From: JAQBQH01 sp035607415
GTDB lineage: Bacteria > Myxococcota_A > Polyangia > Palsa-1104
Length of the DNA: 64,000 nucleotides
NCBI GenBank assembly: GCA_035607415.1
Contig: DATNAQ010000126.1
Location: 36,178 to 100,177 of the forward strand
Direction: 5' to 3'
The notes beneath the pieces are model-generated. The model searched no databases. It had not been told where the DNA came from and was given only the letters and a program-made list of their open reading frames with translations. Of the stretch, positions 23,891 through 33,168 are shown piece after piece. Position numbers and translations under genes: made by a program. Position 1 is the first letter of the stretch. The number at the start of each line of letters is the position of its first letter.

Positions 23891-25678
23891 GTGGCCGCAC
23901 AGGCTTCACCGACGGCCGTCGGCGCGCTGCTGAACGGCACCTACCGACTCGAGCGCGTCATCGCCGAGGGCGGAATGGGAGTGGTCTACGAGGCGCAACA
24001 CGTGCGCCTGCCGCGCCGCTTTGCGGTCAAGATTCTCGCCAAACCGGTCGACTCTGATACGACGATCACCACGCTCGCGCGGTTCCGTCGCGAAGCAGAA
24101 ATCGCGTCGACGCTAGCGCATCCGCACATCGTCGAGGTGTTCGACTACCAGGTCGCCGAGTCGGGCGCGCCCTACCTGGTGATGGAGCTGCTCGAGGGCG
24201 AGGACCTCGCCGATCGCCTCAAGCGCGGGCGCGTCGGCATCGTCGGCGCGTTGCGCATCATCGCCGAGATGGCCGAGGCGCTCGACGTCGCGCACACGGC
24301 CGGCGTGGTGCATCGCGACTTGAAGCCGGCGAACATTTTTCTGTCGAGGCGCGGCGGGCGCGAGGACTTCGTCAAGGTCCTCGACTTCGGCGTCTCGAAG
24401 CTGATCGACTCGGCGACGCTGACGCAAGAGAAGGCGATGGTCGGCACGCCGCTCTACATGTCGCCCGAGCAGGCCGTGGGCACGCAGGAGCTCACGCCCG
24501 AGAGCGACATCTTCTCGCTCGGCGCCATCTCGTGGGAGATGCTGACCGGGCGGCGCGCCTTCGCGGCGTCGTCGATTCCATCCATCCTGTATCAGATTGT
24601 CCACGGCGCGACGCCCAAGCTCGCCGGCAAGGCGCCGGGGTTGTCGGCGCAGGCGGACGAGGTCTTCGCGCGCGTCCTGTGCAAGAAGAAAGAGGACCGC
24701 TACAAGCGCGCCACGCAGTTCGCCGAGGACCTGCGCGTCGCGCTCGGGCGCGAGGAGCCGGGCGACCTGGCGGCGCGCACCATGGCCTTCGACGGTGACG
24801 GCCTCGAGGCGCTGGCGCTGGCGCCGGAGTCGCCGTCGGACATCATCCGCGCCACCGCGATGGTCGACGGCGCCGACGAGACCGAGCTCGATTCGTCGAC
24901 GAAGGCGGAGGAGGCGCTGGCCTCGCCGCTGACGCCGCGGCCGGCCTCGGGGCAGGGGCTCCTGCCGCCGACCAGGGTCGAGAAGGGGCCGCGCACGCCA
25001 TCGCCGGGGTCGTCATCGCCATCGTCGGTGTTGGTGGCGATCGATCCGCTGGCCGACGCCGAGTTCGCGCGCTCGTACACCGATCAGCTCAAGCCGAGGT
25101 CGAGCTGGGCCTGGCGCGTGTTCGGCGTGATCGTGCTCGCCGGCATCATCGGCGGCGTGACCGCGGTGATCGCCGCCGGGCGGCCGGAGAAGGTCGACGT
25201 GGTCGCGCCGCCGGCGCCGCCGCCGACGCCGCGCGTGACGCCGCTCGAGCCCGACAAGGCGCCGATCGAAGCGCAGAAGGCGCCGGCCGACGACGAGTCC
25301 AAAGACAGCATCACCGCCAACGGTGGCGACAAAGAGGTCCGCAAGCCCGAGCCGCCGACGACGTTCGATCCCGAGCCGGTGTCGCGCCACGCGCCGGTGC
25401 AGTTCGTCTTCCACGTGTGGCCGCGCGGCGCCGAGGTGCTCGTCGACGACAAGAAGGTCGACGGCAACAAGCTGACGATGCCGTATGCGACGCGGGCGCA
25501 CCACGTGCTCGTGCGCGCGGTCGGGTATCACACCATCACGACGAGCGCCCCGTCGACGGCGAACCGCACCTTCGAGCTGCGCATGGATCGCATCGTGGTG
25601 CGCCCCAAGCCGAAGCATGACGCGCCGGCGCAGCCGCAGAAGCCCGCGCACGACGCCGCACCCGTTCAGGATCTGTGA
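23891..25678 (+). CDS. Hanks-type Ser/Thr protein kinase with PEGA-like C-terminal domain
   Basis: A 595-residue transmembrane kinase. Kinase residues: glycine loop AEGGMGVVYEA (25-35), Lys47 in FAVKILAK, HRDLKPANI (Asp143), DFG (Asp165), activation segment VGTPLYMSPEQ. All catalytic residues are present, so it should be active. A Pro/Ser/Ala-rich juxtamembrane stretch leads to one helix at about 407-429 (FGVIVLAGIIGGVTAVIAAG). The outside part ends with a PEGA-like beta domain (FHVWPRGAEVLVDDKKVDG...HHVLVRAVGYHTI) that may sense envelope ligands. The start is GTG. The TPR/PEGA gene overlaps its stop (GTGA), suggesting a kinase-partner pair. Confidence 0.95.
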   Translation: MAAQASPTAVGALLNGTYRLERVIAEGGMGVVYEAQHVRLPRRFAVKILAKPVDSDTTITTLARFRREAEIASTLAHPHIVEVFDYQVAESGAPYLVMELLEGEDLADRLKRGRVGIVGALRIIAEMAEALDVAHTAGVVHRDLKPANIFLSRRGGREDFVKVLDFGVSKLIDSATLTQEKAMVGTPLYMSPEQAVGTQELTPESDIFSLGAISWEMLTGRRAFAASSIPSILYQIVHGATPKLAGKAPGLSAQADEVFARVLCKKKEDRYKRATQFAEDLRVALGREEPGDLAARTMAFDGDGLEALALAPESPSDIIRATAMVDGADETELDSSTKAEEALASPLTPRPASGQGLLPPTRVEKGPRTPSPGSSSPSSVLVAIDPLADAEFARSYTDQLKPRSSWAWRVFGVIVLAGIIGGVTAVIAAGRPEKVDVVAPPAPPPTPRVTPLEPDKAPIEAQKAPADDESKDSITANGGDKEVRKPEPPTTFDPEPVSRHAPVQFVFHVWPRGAEVLVDDKKVDGNKLTMPYATRAHHVLVRAVGYHTITTSAPSTANRTFELRMDRIVVRPKPKHDAPAQPQKPAHDAAPVQDL

Positions 25679-25700
25679 GCGAGCGTGAGCGAGCGAACGT
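25675..25700 (+). repeat. GAGCGAGC-type repeat at the kinase 3' end
   Basis: GTGAGCGAGCGTGAGCGAGC and following bases, begun by the kinase stop codon. Similar segments occur at 2777-2812 and 27171-27192; the copy here also precedes a GGCCCGTAGGGCC inverted repeat (25709-25721), as the 27171 copy precedes GGCCCGCGGGGCC. Confidence 0.5.
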
Positions 25701-26511
25701 GAGGGTCCGGCCCGTAGGGCCAGCGGATCGACAATTGTCCTCGGTGCACCGGCCAGGTGCACCAAGGAGCGTGCTGCGGTGGCTCGCGGTCGCAGTCGTG
25801 GTGTGGGCCGCGGCGGGCGCGCGTGCCGACGAGGATTCGCCGGAGAAGCAGCAGGCGCGCGTCTTGTTGGCGCAGGGCAACCAGCTCTTCGAGAAGGGCG
25901 ACCTGCGCGCGGCGCTCGCCGATTTTCGCGCCGCCTATGCGCTCTATCCCAGCCCGAAGCTGCTGGTGAACGCAGCGGCGGCGGAGCGCGAGCTCGGCGA
26001 TCTGCCGGGCGCGGCCACCGACCTGCGCCACTTCCTCGACGACGCCACCGAGGACGACTCGTCGCTCGTCGACAAGGCGCGCAGCGATCTGCGCGCGATC
26101 GAGAAGAAGTGCGGACGGGTCGGGCTGAGCGGCTGGCCGCACGGCACGACGCTCGAGATCGATGGGCGCGCGGCGCGCGATCCGACGTACGTGCGGCCGG
26201 GCGTGCACGCGGTGAAGGTGCACGCGCCCAACGGCGTGGAGCTGGAGAAGGAGGGCGACGTGTCGGCCGGCGAGAACGCCGACATCGCCATGCCCAAGGG
26301 CGCCGCCGTCGCCGTCGAGACCGCGCCGCCGCCGCATCGCGAGGTCAAGAAGAAGCGCGCGGGCTGGATCATCCCCGTCGCCGTGCTGGGCGCGCTCGCG
26401 GTGGCGGGCGGCGTCACCGTCGGCGTTCTCTACGGCACGCGCTCGTCGGGCGGCAGCCCGCTGACGGGCTCGCTCGGGACCGTCAAGTTCAACGGCAACG
26501 GCTTCGAGTAG
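25675..26511 (+). CDS. TPR and PEGA-domain envelope protein, kinase partner
   Basis: Up to 278 residues from GTG 25675, which overlaps the kinase stop. A more natural secreted start is a GTG at 25771 (VLRWLAVAVVVWAAAGARAD, signal peptide), since the first 32 residues are encoded by GAGCGAGC-type repeat sequence. The mature part has a TPR (EKQQARVLLAQGNQLFEKGDLRAALADFRAAYALYPSPKLL), a PEGA-like domain (GLSGWPHGTTLEIDGR...RPGVHAVKVHAPNG), and a C-terminal membrane helix after RAGW. This layout is common in myxobacteria downstream of Ser/Thr kinases, so it may be a kinase accessory or substrate. Confidence 0.82.
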   Translation: MSERERANVRVRPVGPADRQLSSVHRPGAPRSVLRWLAVAVVVWAAAGARADEDSPEKQQARVLLAQGNQLFEKGDLRAALADFRAAYALYPSPKLLVNAAAAERELGDLPGAATDLRHFLDDATEDDSSLVDKARSDLRAIEKKCGRVGLSGWPHGTTLEIDGRAARDPTYVRPGVHAVKVHAPNGVELEKEGDVSAGENADIAMPKGAAVAVETAPPPHREVKKKRAGWIIPVAVLGALAVAGGVTVGVLYGTRSSGGSPLTGSLGTVKFNGNGFE

Positions 26512-26518
26512 CGGCGGC

Positions 26519-27103
26519 TCAGCCCTCGCGGCCGACGCCGAGCGCGTCGGCGACGCGGCTGACGTAGTTGAAGAAGCCGGCGATCAGCGTGATCTGCAGG
26601 ACGCCGCGATCGTCGAGCCCGGTGGCCGCGCGCAGCCGCTCAACGTCCTCGCGCATCATGCGCGCCGGCGTCAGCGTCAGCTTCTCGGCGTATTCGAGGA
26701 TGGCGCGATCGACGGCGTCGAGCGGCGCCTGCCGCCAGTCGCGCTTGAGCGTGGCGGCGAACGATTCATCGAGGGTCACTTGACGCAGAAACTCTGCGTG
26801 AGACTCCGTTCAATAAAAGCAGCGGTTGAGCGCGGCCACGGTGGTCGCGATCATCTCCTGCTGGCGGCGCGTGAGCGGCAGGTCGGGCGCGAGCATGGCC
26901 GCGTAGCCGCGGAACATGTGCTCCATGGCGTCGGGGATGAGCGAGTGCGACAACATGATGCTGTCGTCGTTGACGATGGTCGGCGTCTGGCGCAGGTGGC
27001 GCTTGGCCTGGTCGTATTCGGCGGGGTAGGCCTTGCTGATCGAGTCGAGGCGCTGTGCGATCTCGGGGCTCTCGGGCGGGAGCGTGCGCTTGATCCACGT
27101 CAT
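26519..27103 (-). CDS. AhpD-like selenoprotein (peroxidase-related, CxxU), UGA decoded as selenocysteine
   Basis: One 195-codon frame with a single internal TGA (26810-26812), giving 194 residues with Sec98. The sequence matches the AhpD-like/carboxymuconolactone decarboxylase peroxidase-related family on both sides of the TGA: N-terminal PDAMEHMFRGYAAMLAPDLPLTRRQQEMIATTVAALN and C-terminal DRAILEYAEKLTLTPARMMREDVERLRAATGLDD, ending FFNYVSRVADALGV. The AhpD catalytic spacing is exact: Glu83, Cys95 (12 later), Sec98, His102, as in M. tuberculosis AhpD E118/C130/C133/H137. Read as Cys-Phe-Tyr-Sec it is a CxxU redox centre, expected to reduce peroxides or disulfides. A hairpin with GU in its loop follows the TGA (26783-26799). 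Read as two genes, neither half would be functional. SelB and SelA are not in this window. Confidence 0.86.
26783..26799 (-). promoter_or_regulatory. Bacterial SECIS-like hairpin after the UGA of the AhpD-like gene
   Basis: On the minus strand ACGCAG (26799-26794) pairs perfectly with CTGCGT (26788-26783) around the five-base loop AGTTT. Counting the UGA as bases 1-3, the loop covers 20-24 and its G-U is 21-22. In E. coli fdhF the essential loop G-U is at 23-24. It lies within coding sequence, as bacterial SECIS elements do, and the stem codes for residues SHAEFLR. Confidence 0.72.
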
Positions 27104-27109
27104 GCATCC

Positions 27110-27132
27110 ACCGTAGCCGAATTTCCGAATTT
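27110..27132 (-). promoter_or_regulatory. -10 box TACGGT and tandem CCGAATTT before the selenoprotein gene
   Basis: TACGGT on the minus strand at 27110-27115 lies six bases before the ATG (27103), with no ribosome site. Directly upstream CCGAATTT occurs twice in tandem on the plus strand (27117-27132), an AT-rich direct repeat in a GC-rich region that could be an operator or -35 region. Confidence 0.45.
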
Positions 27133-27170
27133 CGCGAGGAATCGGCCAAGGGCGTAGGATCTGACGGACG

Positions 27171-27192
27171 TGAGCGAGCGAAGCGAGCGGTG
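27171..27192 (+). repeat. GAGCGAGC-type repeat upstream of xerC
   Basis: GTGAGCGAGCGAAGCGAGCG and adjoining bases, 55 bases ahead of the xerC ATG, followed by a GGCCCGCGGGGCC inverted repeat. Related to the segments at 2777 and 25675. Confidence 0.5.
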
Positions 27193-27246
27193 CAGATCGG
27201 GATTGTCGCGCGGCCCGCGGGGCCGCGTCAGGACAGGGGCGTAGCC

Positions 27247-28149
27247 ATGGACGACCTCGTCGAGCGCTTCCGTCGCCATCTCGAGACCGAGAAGCGCGCG
27301 TCGCCGCACACGGTGCGGAACTATTTGCTCAACGTCGAGCAGCTGGTCGCGTTCATGCGCGAAAAAGCGCGCAAGCCCAATGCAAAGATCGGCCCGCGCG
27401 ACGTTGACATCCCGCTCCTGCGTTCTTACCTTGCGTCGTTATTCGGGGTCAACGAGCCGGCGACGATCGCGCGCAAGCTTTCGGCGGTGCGCGCCTTCCT
27501 GCGCTTTCTGCGACGCGAACGTGTGATCGAGGAGAACCTGGCGATGCTGCTGCGGCCGCCGAAGGCCAAGAAGTCGCTGCCGTCGTTCCTGACGGTGGAG
27601 CAGGCCGGTGCGCTCGTCGAGCAGCCGACGGCGACGGCGCAGCTGCGCGAGGCGGCGCTGTTCGAGGTGATGTACGGCTGCGGGCTGCGCGTCTCCGAGT
27701 GCGTGGGGCTCGATCTCGGTGACATCGAGGCCGAGGTCGTCGTGGTGCGCGCCGGCAAGGGTAGAAAGGATCGGATCGTGCCGCTCGGTGAGAAGGCGGC
27801 GCGGGCGATCGAGCGCTGGCTGCCGTCGCGCCTGGCCCTGAAGCCGACCGACGAGGCGCTCTTCATCAACGCGCGCGGGCGGCGGCTCACGGCGCGATCG
27901 GTGCGTCGCTTCCTCGACGCGCAGGCGCAGGCCGCCTCCTTGCCGAAGACCCATCCGCACGCGCTGCGCCACTCGTACGCGACGCATCTTCTGTCGTCGG
28001 GGGCGGACTTGCGCGCGATCCAGGAGCTGCTCGGCCATGCCTCGCTGAAGACGACGGCGCGTTACGCGCACGTCGACTTCGAGTATCTTGCGCGCGCGTA
28101 CCAGAACCATCCGTTCGCGGGCGACGTGTTCAAAACGGACAAGAAATGA
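27247..28149 (+). CDS. xerC: Tyrosine recombinase XerC
   Basis: A 300-residue tyrosine recombinase that resolves chromosome dimers at dif together with a second Xer protein. All active residues are seen: Arg148 (GLRVSE), Lys171/173 (AGKGRKDR), His238 and Arg241 (HPHALRHSYATHLL), His264 (LLGHASLKTT) and nucleophile Tyr273 (ARYAHVD). An N-terminal core-binding domain (DDLVERFRRHLETEKRASPHTVRNYL) precedes them. Position ahead of hslV-hslU and after topA-trmFO marks it as the chromosomal Xer and not a phage integrase. The TGA overlaps the hslV ATG. Confidence 0.94.
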   Translation: MDDLVERFRRHLETEKRASPHTVRNYLLNVEQLVAFMREKARKPNAKIGPRDVDIPLLRSYLASLFGVNEPATIARKLSAVRAFLRFLRRERVIEENLAMLLRPPKAKKSLPSFLTVEQAGALVEQPTATAQLREAALFEVMYGCGLRVSECVGLDLGDIEAEVVVVRAGKGRKDRIVPLGEKAARAIERWLPSRLALKPTDEALFINARGRRLTARSVRRFLDAQAQAASLPKTHPHALRHSYATHLLSSGADLRAIQELLGHASLKTTARYAHVDFEYLARAYQNHPFAGDVFKTDKK

Positions 28150-28675
28150 AAATTCGATCGACCACGATCCTATCGGTGCGGCGCGACGGCAAGGTCGTCG
28201 TCGCCGGGGACGGGCAGGTTTCGCTCGGCAACACGGTCATGAAGGCCAACGCCAAGAAGGTGCGCCGCATGCACGACGGCAAGGTCGTGGCCGGCTTCGC
28301 CGGCTCGGCGGCCGACGGCATCGCGCTGTTCGAGCGGCTCGAGGGCAAGCTCAAGGAGTCGAACGGCAACCTCACGCGCGCCGCGGTCGAGCTGGCCAAG
28401 GAGTGGCGCACCGATCGCGTGCTCAGGCGGCTGGAGGCGCTGCTCGTCGTCGCCGACGGCGAAAAGACCTTCCTCCTCACCGGCGCCGGCGACGTGATCG
28501 AGCCCGAGGGCGGCGTCGTCGCCATCGGCTCGGGCGGGCCGTACGCGCTCGCCGCCGCGCGCGCGATGGTCGAGACCACGCAGCTCGGCGCGCGCGAGAT
28601 CGCCGAGCGCGCGCTCAAGATCGCCGGCGACATCTGCATCTACACCAACACCAACGTCACGATCGAGGAGCTCTA

Positions 28676-28676
<1 letters not shown>
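28146..28676 (+). CDS. hslV: ATP-dependent protease subunit HslV
   Basis: A 176-residue threonine peptidase, the proteolytic core of the HslUV (ClpYQ) complex. It starts MKIRSTTILSVRRDGKVVVAGDGQVSLGNTVMK. The catalytic Thr exposed after processing is one of the pair following Ser5, so a five-residue propeptide is cut; this differs from the single Met of E. coli. AMVETTQLGAREIAERALKIAGDICIYTN matches the family end. Overlaps xerC by four bases and hslU by one, in one operon. Confidence 0.97.
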
Positions 28677-30088
<1,412 letters not shown>

Positions 30089-30259
30089 GGCTGTCCCTCA
30101 TTCCACGCCTACTGCGAGCGCCGATCCGCTCGCTGCGAGCGACGGCCTCGTCGCTGCGCTGCTCGCAATACGGAGAGTATTGCTGCGCTGCTCGCTCCTC
30201 GGGCGCCGCTCTCGCTTCGGTTTCGGCGCTCTCGCGACGGCGCGGAATGAGGGACGGCC
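30089..30259. mobile_element. 171-bp element with 21-bp terminal inverted repeats (MITE-like)
   Basis: The left end GGCTGTCCCTCATTCCACGC (30089-) and the right end (30239-30259) are inverted copies over 21 bases with two mismatches. The 129 bases between them are rich in GCTGCGCTGCTCGC and GCGAGCGACGGC units and contain no ORF. It begins one base after the hslU stop and fills the gap to the convergent DUF2141-like gene. It may be a non-autonomous insertion, or a long bidirectional terminator. No target-site duplication is obvious. Confidence 0.55.
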
Positions 30260-30267
30260 TTCGCGCG

Positions 30268-30675
30268 CTACTTCAGCTTCACGACGGCGTCGGCGATGGG
30301 CGCGGTGACGTCGCGGTCGACGTCGTCGAAGCGCGGTTTGCGCCACGCCTTGAACGGGCGCCAGAAGCCGTTCGGCTCTTTGGGGCCGAACATGCCGACG
30401 TCGAGCGTGCCGTTGTCGTTGCGATCCTCGTAGGCGCTCACCGCCCAGCGGCCGGGCGCGACCTCGAAGCGGAAGCGCAGGTCGCCGCCGGGCGGGATGG
30501 TGAGCTCGCGCGTCGGCGTGTCGAGAAAGTTGGCGGCGGTCCACAGGGCGACGTGGACGACGTGCTTGCCCGAGGCGCCTTCGACGCGCCCGGCGATGGC
30601 CACCGTCGGCGCTTCGGCGCGCACCGGCCAGGCGATACAGGCGAGGAAGATTCCGACGAGCACGCGCGCGCGCAT
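30268..30675 (-). CDS. Secreted DUF2141-like protein
   Basis: A 135-residue secreted protein. A signal peptide (MRARVLVGIFLACIAWPVRAEA) leads to a small beta domain: GRVEGASGKHVVHVALWTAANF, TIPPGGDLRFRFEVAPGRWAVSAYEDRNDNGTLDVGMFGPKEPNGF, RPFKAWRKPRFDDVDRDV. The run YEDRNDNGxLD with GPKEPxGF is the signature of DUF2141 (PF09912). Role unknown. The ATG at 30675 is the natural signal-peptide start; a longer frame upstream is low-complexity read-through. Convergent with hslU across the inverted-repeat element. Confidence 0.85.
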   Translation of the reverse strand: MRARVLVGIFLACIAWPVRAEAPTVAIAGRVEGASGKHVVHVALWTAANFLDTPTRELTIPPGGDLRFRFEVAPGRWAVSAYEDRNDNGTLDVGMFGPKEPNGFWRPFKAWRKPRFDDVDRDVTAPIADAVVKLK

Positions 30676-30805
30676 GCGTCGATTGTAGGCACGCGGCGCG
30701 CCGGACTTCGGACACTTTTGTCGCGAAATCCGACGGTACCGACGGCCTGATTCGCCGAAACACGAGTCATTTCGCAGGCACGCGGCTTGAAATGCGCCCC
30801 CGGCC

Positions 30806-31330
30806 GTGAAGCTGTCGTGCGCCATTGCACTTGCCGTCGCCGCCGCCTTCGCGGCCGCTGGTTGCGCCGCGCCGCCGCCGCCTCCGCCGACGACGACCAC
30901 GCCGATCACGTCGACGCCGGCGACGCTGTCGATCCTCGGCTACAGCGATGGGCAAGAGGTCGCGCTCGTCGAAGGCGCGCAAGGCGGCTTCCACGTCTGG
31001 ATGCAGTGGGCGGTCGCCAACCTCGCGCCGGCCACGGTCACGCTCGAGCGCACCGCGCACCGCGTCTCCGACGGCGCCGTGGTGCTCGTCTATCGTGGCG
31101 ACGTCGACGTGGGCGCGCCGGGCGACGACGGCAGCTGGAGCGCGCCGTCGCCCATCCCGATGTTCATGTGCCCTTCGCCGATCGGCATCGGCGTCATCGA
31201 CGTGCCCATCGACTACACGCTGCGCCTCCTCGGCGACGGCGACGTCGAGCTCGCGCGCGCCGACATCACGCTGATTCCCGAGTGTCCCGACGACCAGCGC
31301 GACTTCTGCACGCGCATCTGCACCGGATGA
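30806..31330 (+). CDS. Hypothetical lipoprotein
   Basis: A 174-residue protein with GTG start and a clear lipobox (FAAAGCAA, Cys about residue 20), a Pro/Thr-rich linker, and an Ig-like beta domain (LSILGYSDGQEVALVEGAQGGFHVWMQWAVANLAPATVTLERTA). The end has four cysteines: one in MFMCPSP, one in PECPDD and two in FCTRICTG. I do not know the family. It precedes the DUF2330 gene on the same strand by 82 bases and may be expressed with it. Confidence 0.75.
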   Translation: MKLSCAIALAVAAAFAAAGCAAPPPPPPTTTTPITSTPATLSILGYSDGQEVALVEGAQGGFHVWMQWAVANLAPATVTLERTAHRVSDGAVVLVYRGDVDVGAPGDDGSWSAPSPIPMFMCPSPIGIGVIDVPIDYTLRLLGDGDVELARADITLIPECPDDQRDFCTRICTG

Positions 31331-31412
31331 CCGGCGAGCCGAGCATCGCGAGGCGAGGCACCTCCTCCGAGGCTGTGCCGAGCAGGATGCCCGCCAACCA
31401 TAGGAGGATTCC

Positions 31413-33143
31413 ATGTTGCGTCGATTGATTGTCGCCGTCGCCGTCGCCGTCGTCGCTGCGCACGCCTCCGACGCGCGCGCGTGCGGCTGCTTCGCCCAGC
31501 CCTCGACCGCCACGCCGGTGGTGCAGGCCGGCGAGCGCATCCTGTTCGCGCACGAGGCCGACGAGGTGGTCGCGTACATCCAGATCAAGTACCAGGGCAA
31601 GGCCGACGAGTTCGGCTGGCTCGTGCCGTTGCCGTCGGTGCCCACGCTCTCGCTCGGCACCGACGAGCTCTTCACCATGCTCGACTCGGCCACGCAGCCG
31701 CAGTACCAGCAGACCTTCACGCAGAATTTCTGCGGCGGCTACGGCGGCGGCGGCACCGGCTGCGCCTTCACGCTCGGCGGCGGCGCCAACGCCTCCGCCG
31801 GCGGCAACTACTACGCCGGCGACATGGGCGTGGCCGCGTACACCGACATGGCCGCGGGCGGCGTCGTCGTGCAGCAGGCCAGCCTCGGCCCCTACGACTA
31901 CGCCGTGCTCCACGCCGACGACGAGACGGCGATGCTGCAGTGGCTCGACGACAACCACTACTTCGTCCCCGCCGGCACCATGGACGCGGTCCAGCCGTAC
32001 ATCCATCCCGGCGCCTACTTCCTCGCGCTCAAGCTGCGTGGCGGCGAGAGCGCCGGTGACATCACGCCCGTCGTGCTGCGCTACGCGAGCGACCTGCCGA
32101 TGATCCCGATTACGCTCACCCAGGTCGGCGCCATCGACAACATGGGCGTGCTCGTCTGGGTCGCCGGCGAGGCGCGCGCCGTGCCACACAACTACTATCA
32201 CGTGGTCGTCGACGACCTGCCGGTGTGGTTCACGTTGTCGTCGCCGTCGGGTTACAACAACGCGCTCATCGACGCCGTGCACGAGGCGCCGGGCAAGCAC
32301 GGCTTCATCACGCAGTACGCGGGCTCGAGCAGGCTGGTGCGCAACCGGCTCGTCTATCCCGGCCGCTTCGGCAACCTCGACACGCTGCGCGCGCAGTCGA
32401 CGCCGTCGGACTATCTGCGCTACCTGCGCGGCAACGGCTTCACCTTCGACGGCACGCTGATCTCGATCCTGTCGCGCTACATCCCCGAGCCGGCGGAGCT
32501 GGTCGCGCAGGGCGTGCCGCTCAACGTCTTCTATCAGAGCTACGACAGCTACGCCGGCTACACCGACGGCAACGACGACGGCGGCGTGCCCATCGACATG
32601 CCCTTCGATCCGAGCGCGCTCACCGACGAGATCGACCTGCGCGTGGTGCAGCCGACGCTCGCCGCCGACGCCATCTTCAGCGCCCATCCCTATCTGACGC
32701 GCATGTACACGGCGTTGTCGCCGAAGGACATGACGATCGATCCGGTGTTCTCGACCAACGCCGATCTCGGCGACGTGCCGCTCCTCCACACCGCGACGGT
32801 GACCACGCCGTGCGTCGGGCAGCCGTGGATGGCCACCGGCGACGGCTTCGAGGTGCAGTACGACAACGGCCTGCCGCCCAACTTGAACCTGCCGGCGTCG
32901 CTGCGCGTGGAGCTCGTGCGCGACGCGGGACAGCCCGAGACCGTCACCGACAACACGCAGGCGATCAAGGCCGCGCTCGGGCCCGTCGACCACGGCCACG
33001 CCGCCAACAACAGCGACGACTCGAGCGGCTGCGGCTGCACCATCGGGCGGCGGCGCGTGCAGTCGAACGTCGCCATGCTGTTCTCCGCGTGCGCCATGCT
33101 GCTCGTCGCTCGCACGCTCCGCCGCCGTCGCCGCCGCGGATAG
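31413..33143 (+). CDS. DUF2330 surface protein with MYXO-CTERM sorting tail
   Basis: A 576-residue exported protein. The signal peptide ends HASDARACGCFAQ. DUF2330 features follow: RILFAHEADEVVAYIQIKYQGKADEFGWLVPLPSVPTLSLGTDELFTMLD and later YFLALKLRGG and LPVWFTL. The last 40 residues are a MYXO-CTERM-type tail: GCGCTIGRR, a hydrophobic helix (NVAMLFSACAMLLVARTL) and an RRRRRG end, which directs anchoring at the myxobacterial cell surface. ATAGGAGGATTCC before the ATG is the strongest ribosome site in the window, suggesting high expression. Function of DUF2330 unknown. Confidence 0.9.
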   Translation: MLRRLIVAVAVAVVAAHASDARACGCFAQPSTATPVVQAGERILFAHEADEVVAYIQIKYQGKADEFGWLVPLPSVPTLSLGTDELFTMLDSATQPQYQQTFTQNFCGGYGGGGTGCAFTLGGGANASAGGNYYAGDMGVAAYTDMAAGGVVVQQASLGPYDYAVLHADDETAMLQWLDDNHYFVPAGTMDAVQPYIHPGAYFLALKLRGGESAGDITPVVLRYASDLPMIPITLTQVGAIDNMGVLVWVAGEARAVPHNYYHVVVDDLPVWFTLSSPSGYNNALIDAVHEAPGKHGFITQYAGSSRLVRNRLVYPGRFGNLDTLRAQSTPSDYLRYLRGNGFTFDGTLISILSRYIPEPAELVAQGVPLNVFYQSYDSYAGYTDGNDDGGVPIDMPFDPSALTDEIDLRVVQPTLAADAIFSAHPYLTRMYTALSPKDMTIDPVFSTNADLGDVPLLHTATVTTPCVGQPWMATGDGFEVQYDNGLPPNLNLPASLRVELVRDAGQPETVTDNTQAIKAALGPVDHGHAANNSDDSSGCGCTIGRRRVQSNVAMLFSACAMLLVARTLRRRRRRG

Positions 33144-33168
33144 CACGCTTCTTGCTCTTGAGTACGGT

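Noticed and set aside
26519..27103. Two separate small AhpD-like genes, or a pseudogene split by a nonsense mutation
   Set aside because: Frame is continuous, no other lesion exists, and the TGA is exactly at the catalytic Cys position with a SECIS-like stem. Neither half alone would contain an active site.
27247..28149. Phage integrase marking a mobile island
   Set aside because: Sequence and position before hslV-hslU mark it as housekeeping XerC; no attachment site, tRNA or phage genes nearby.
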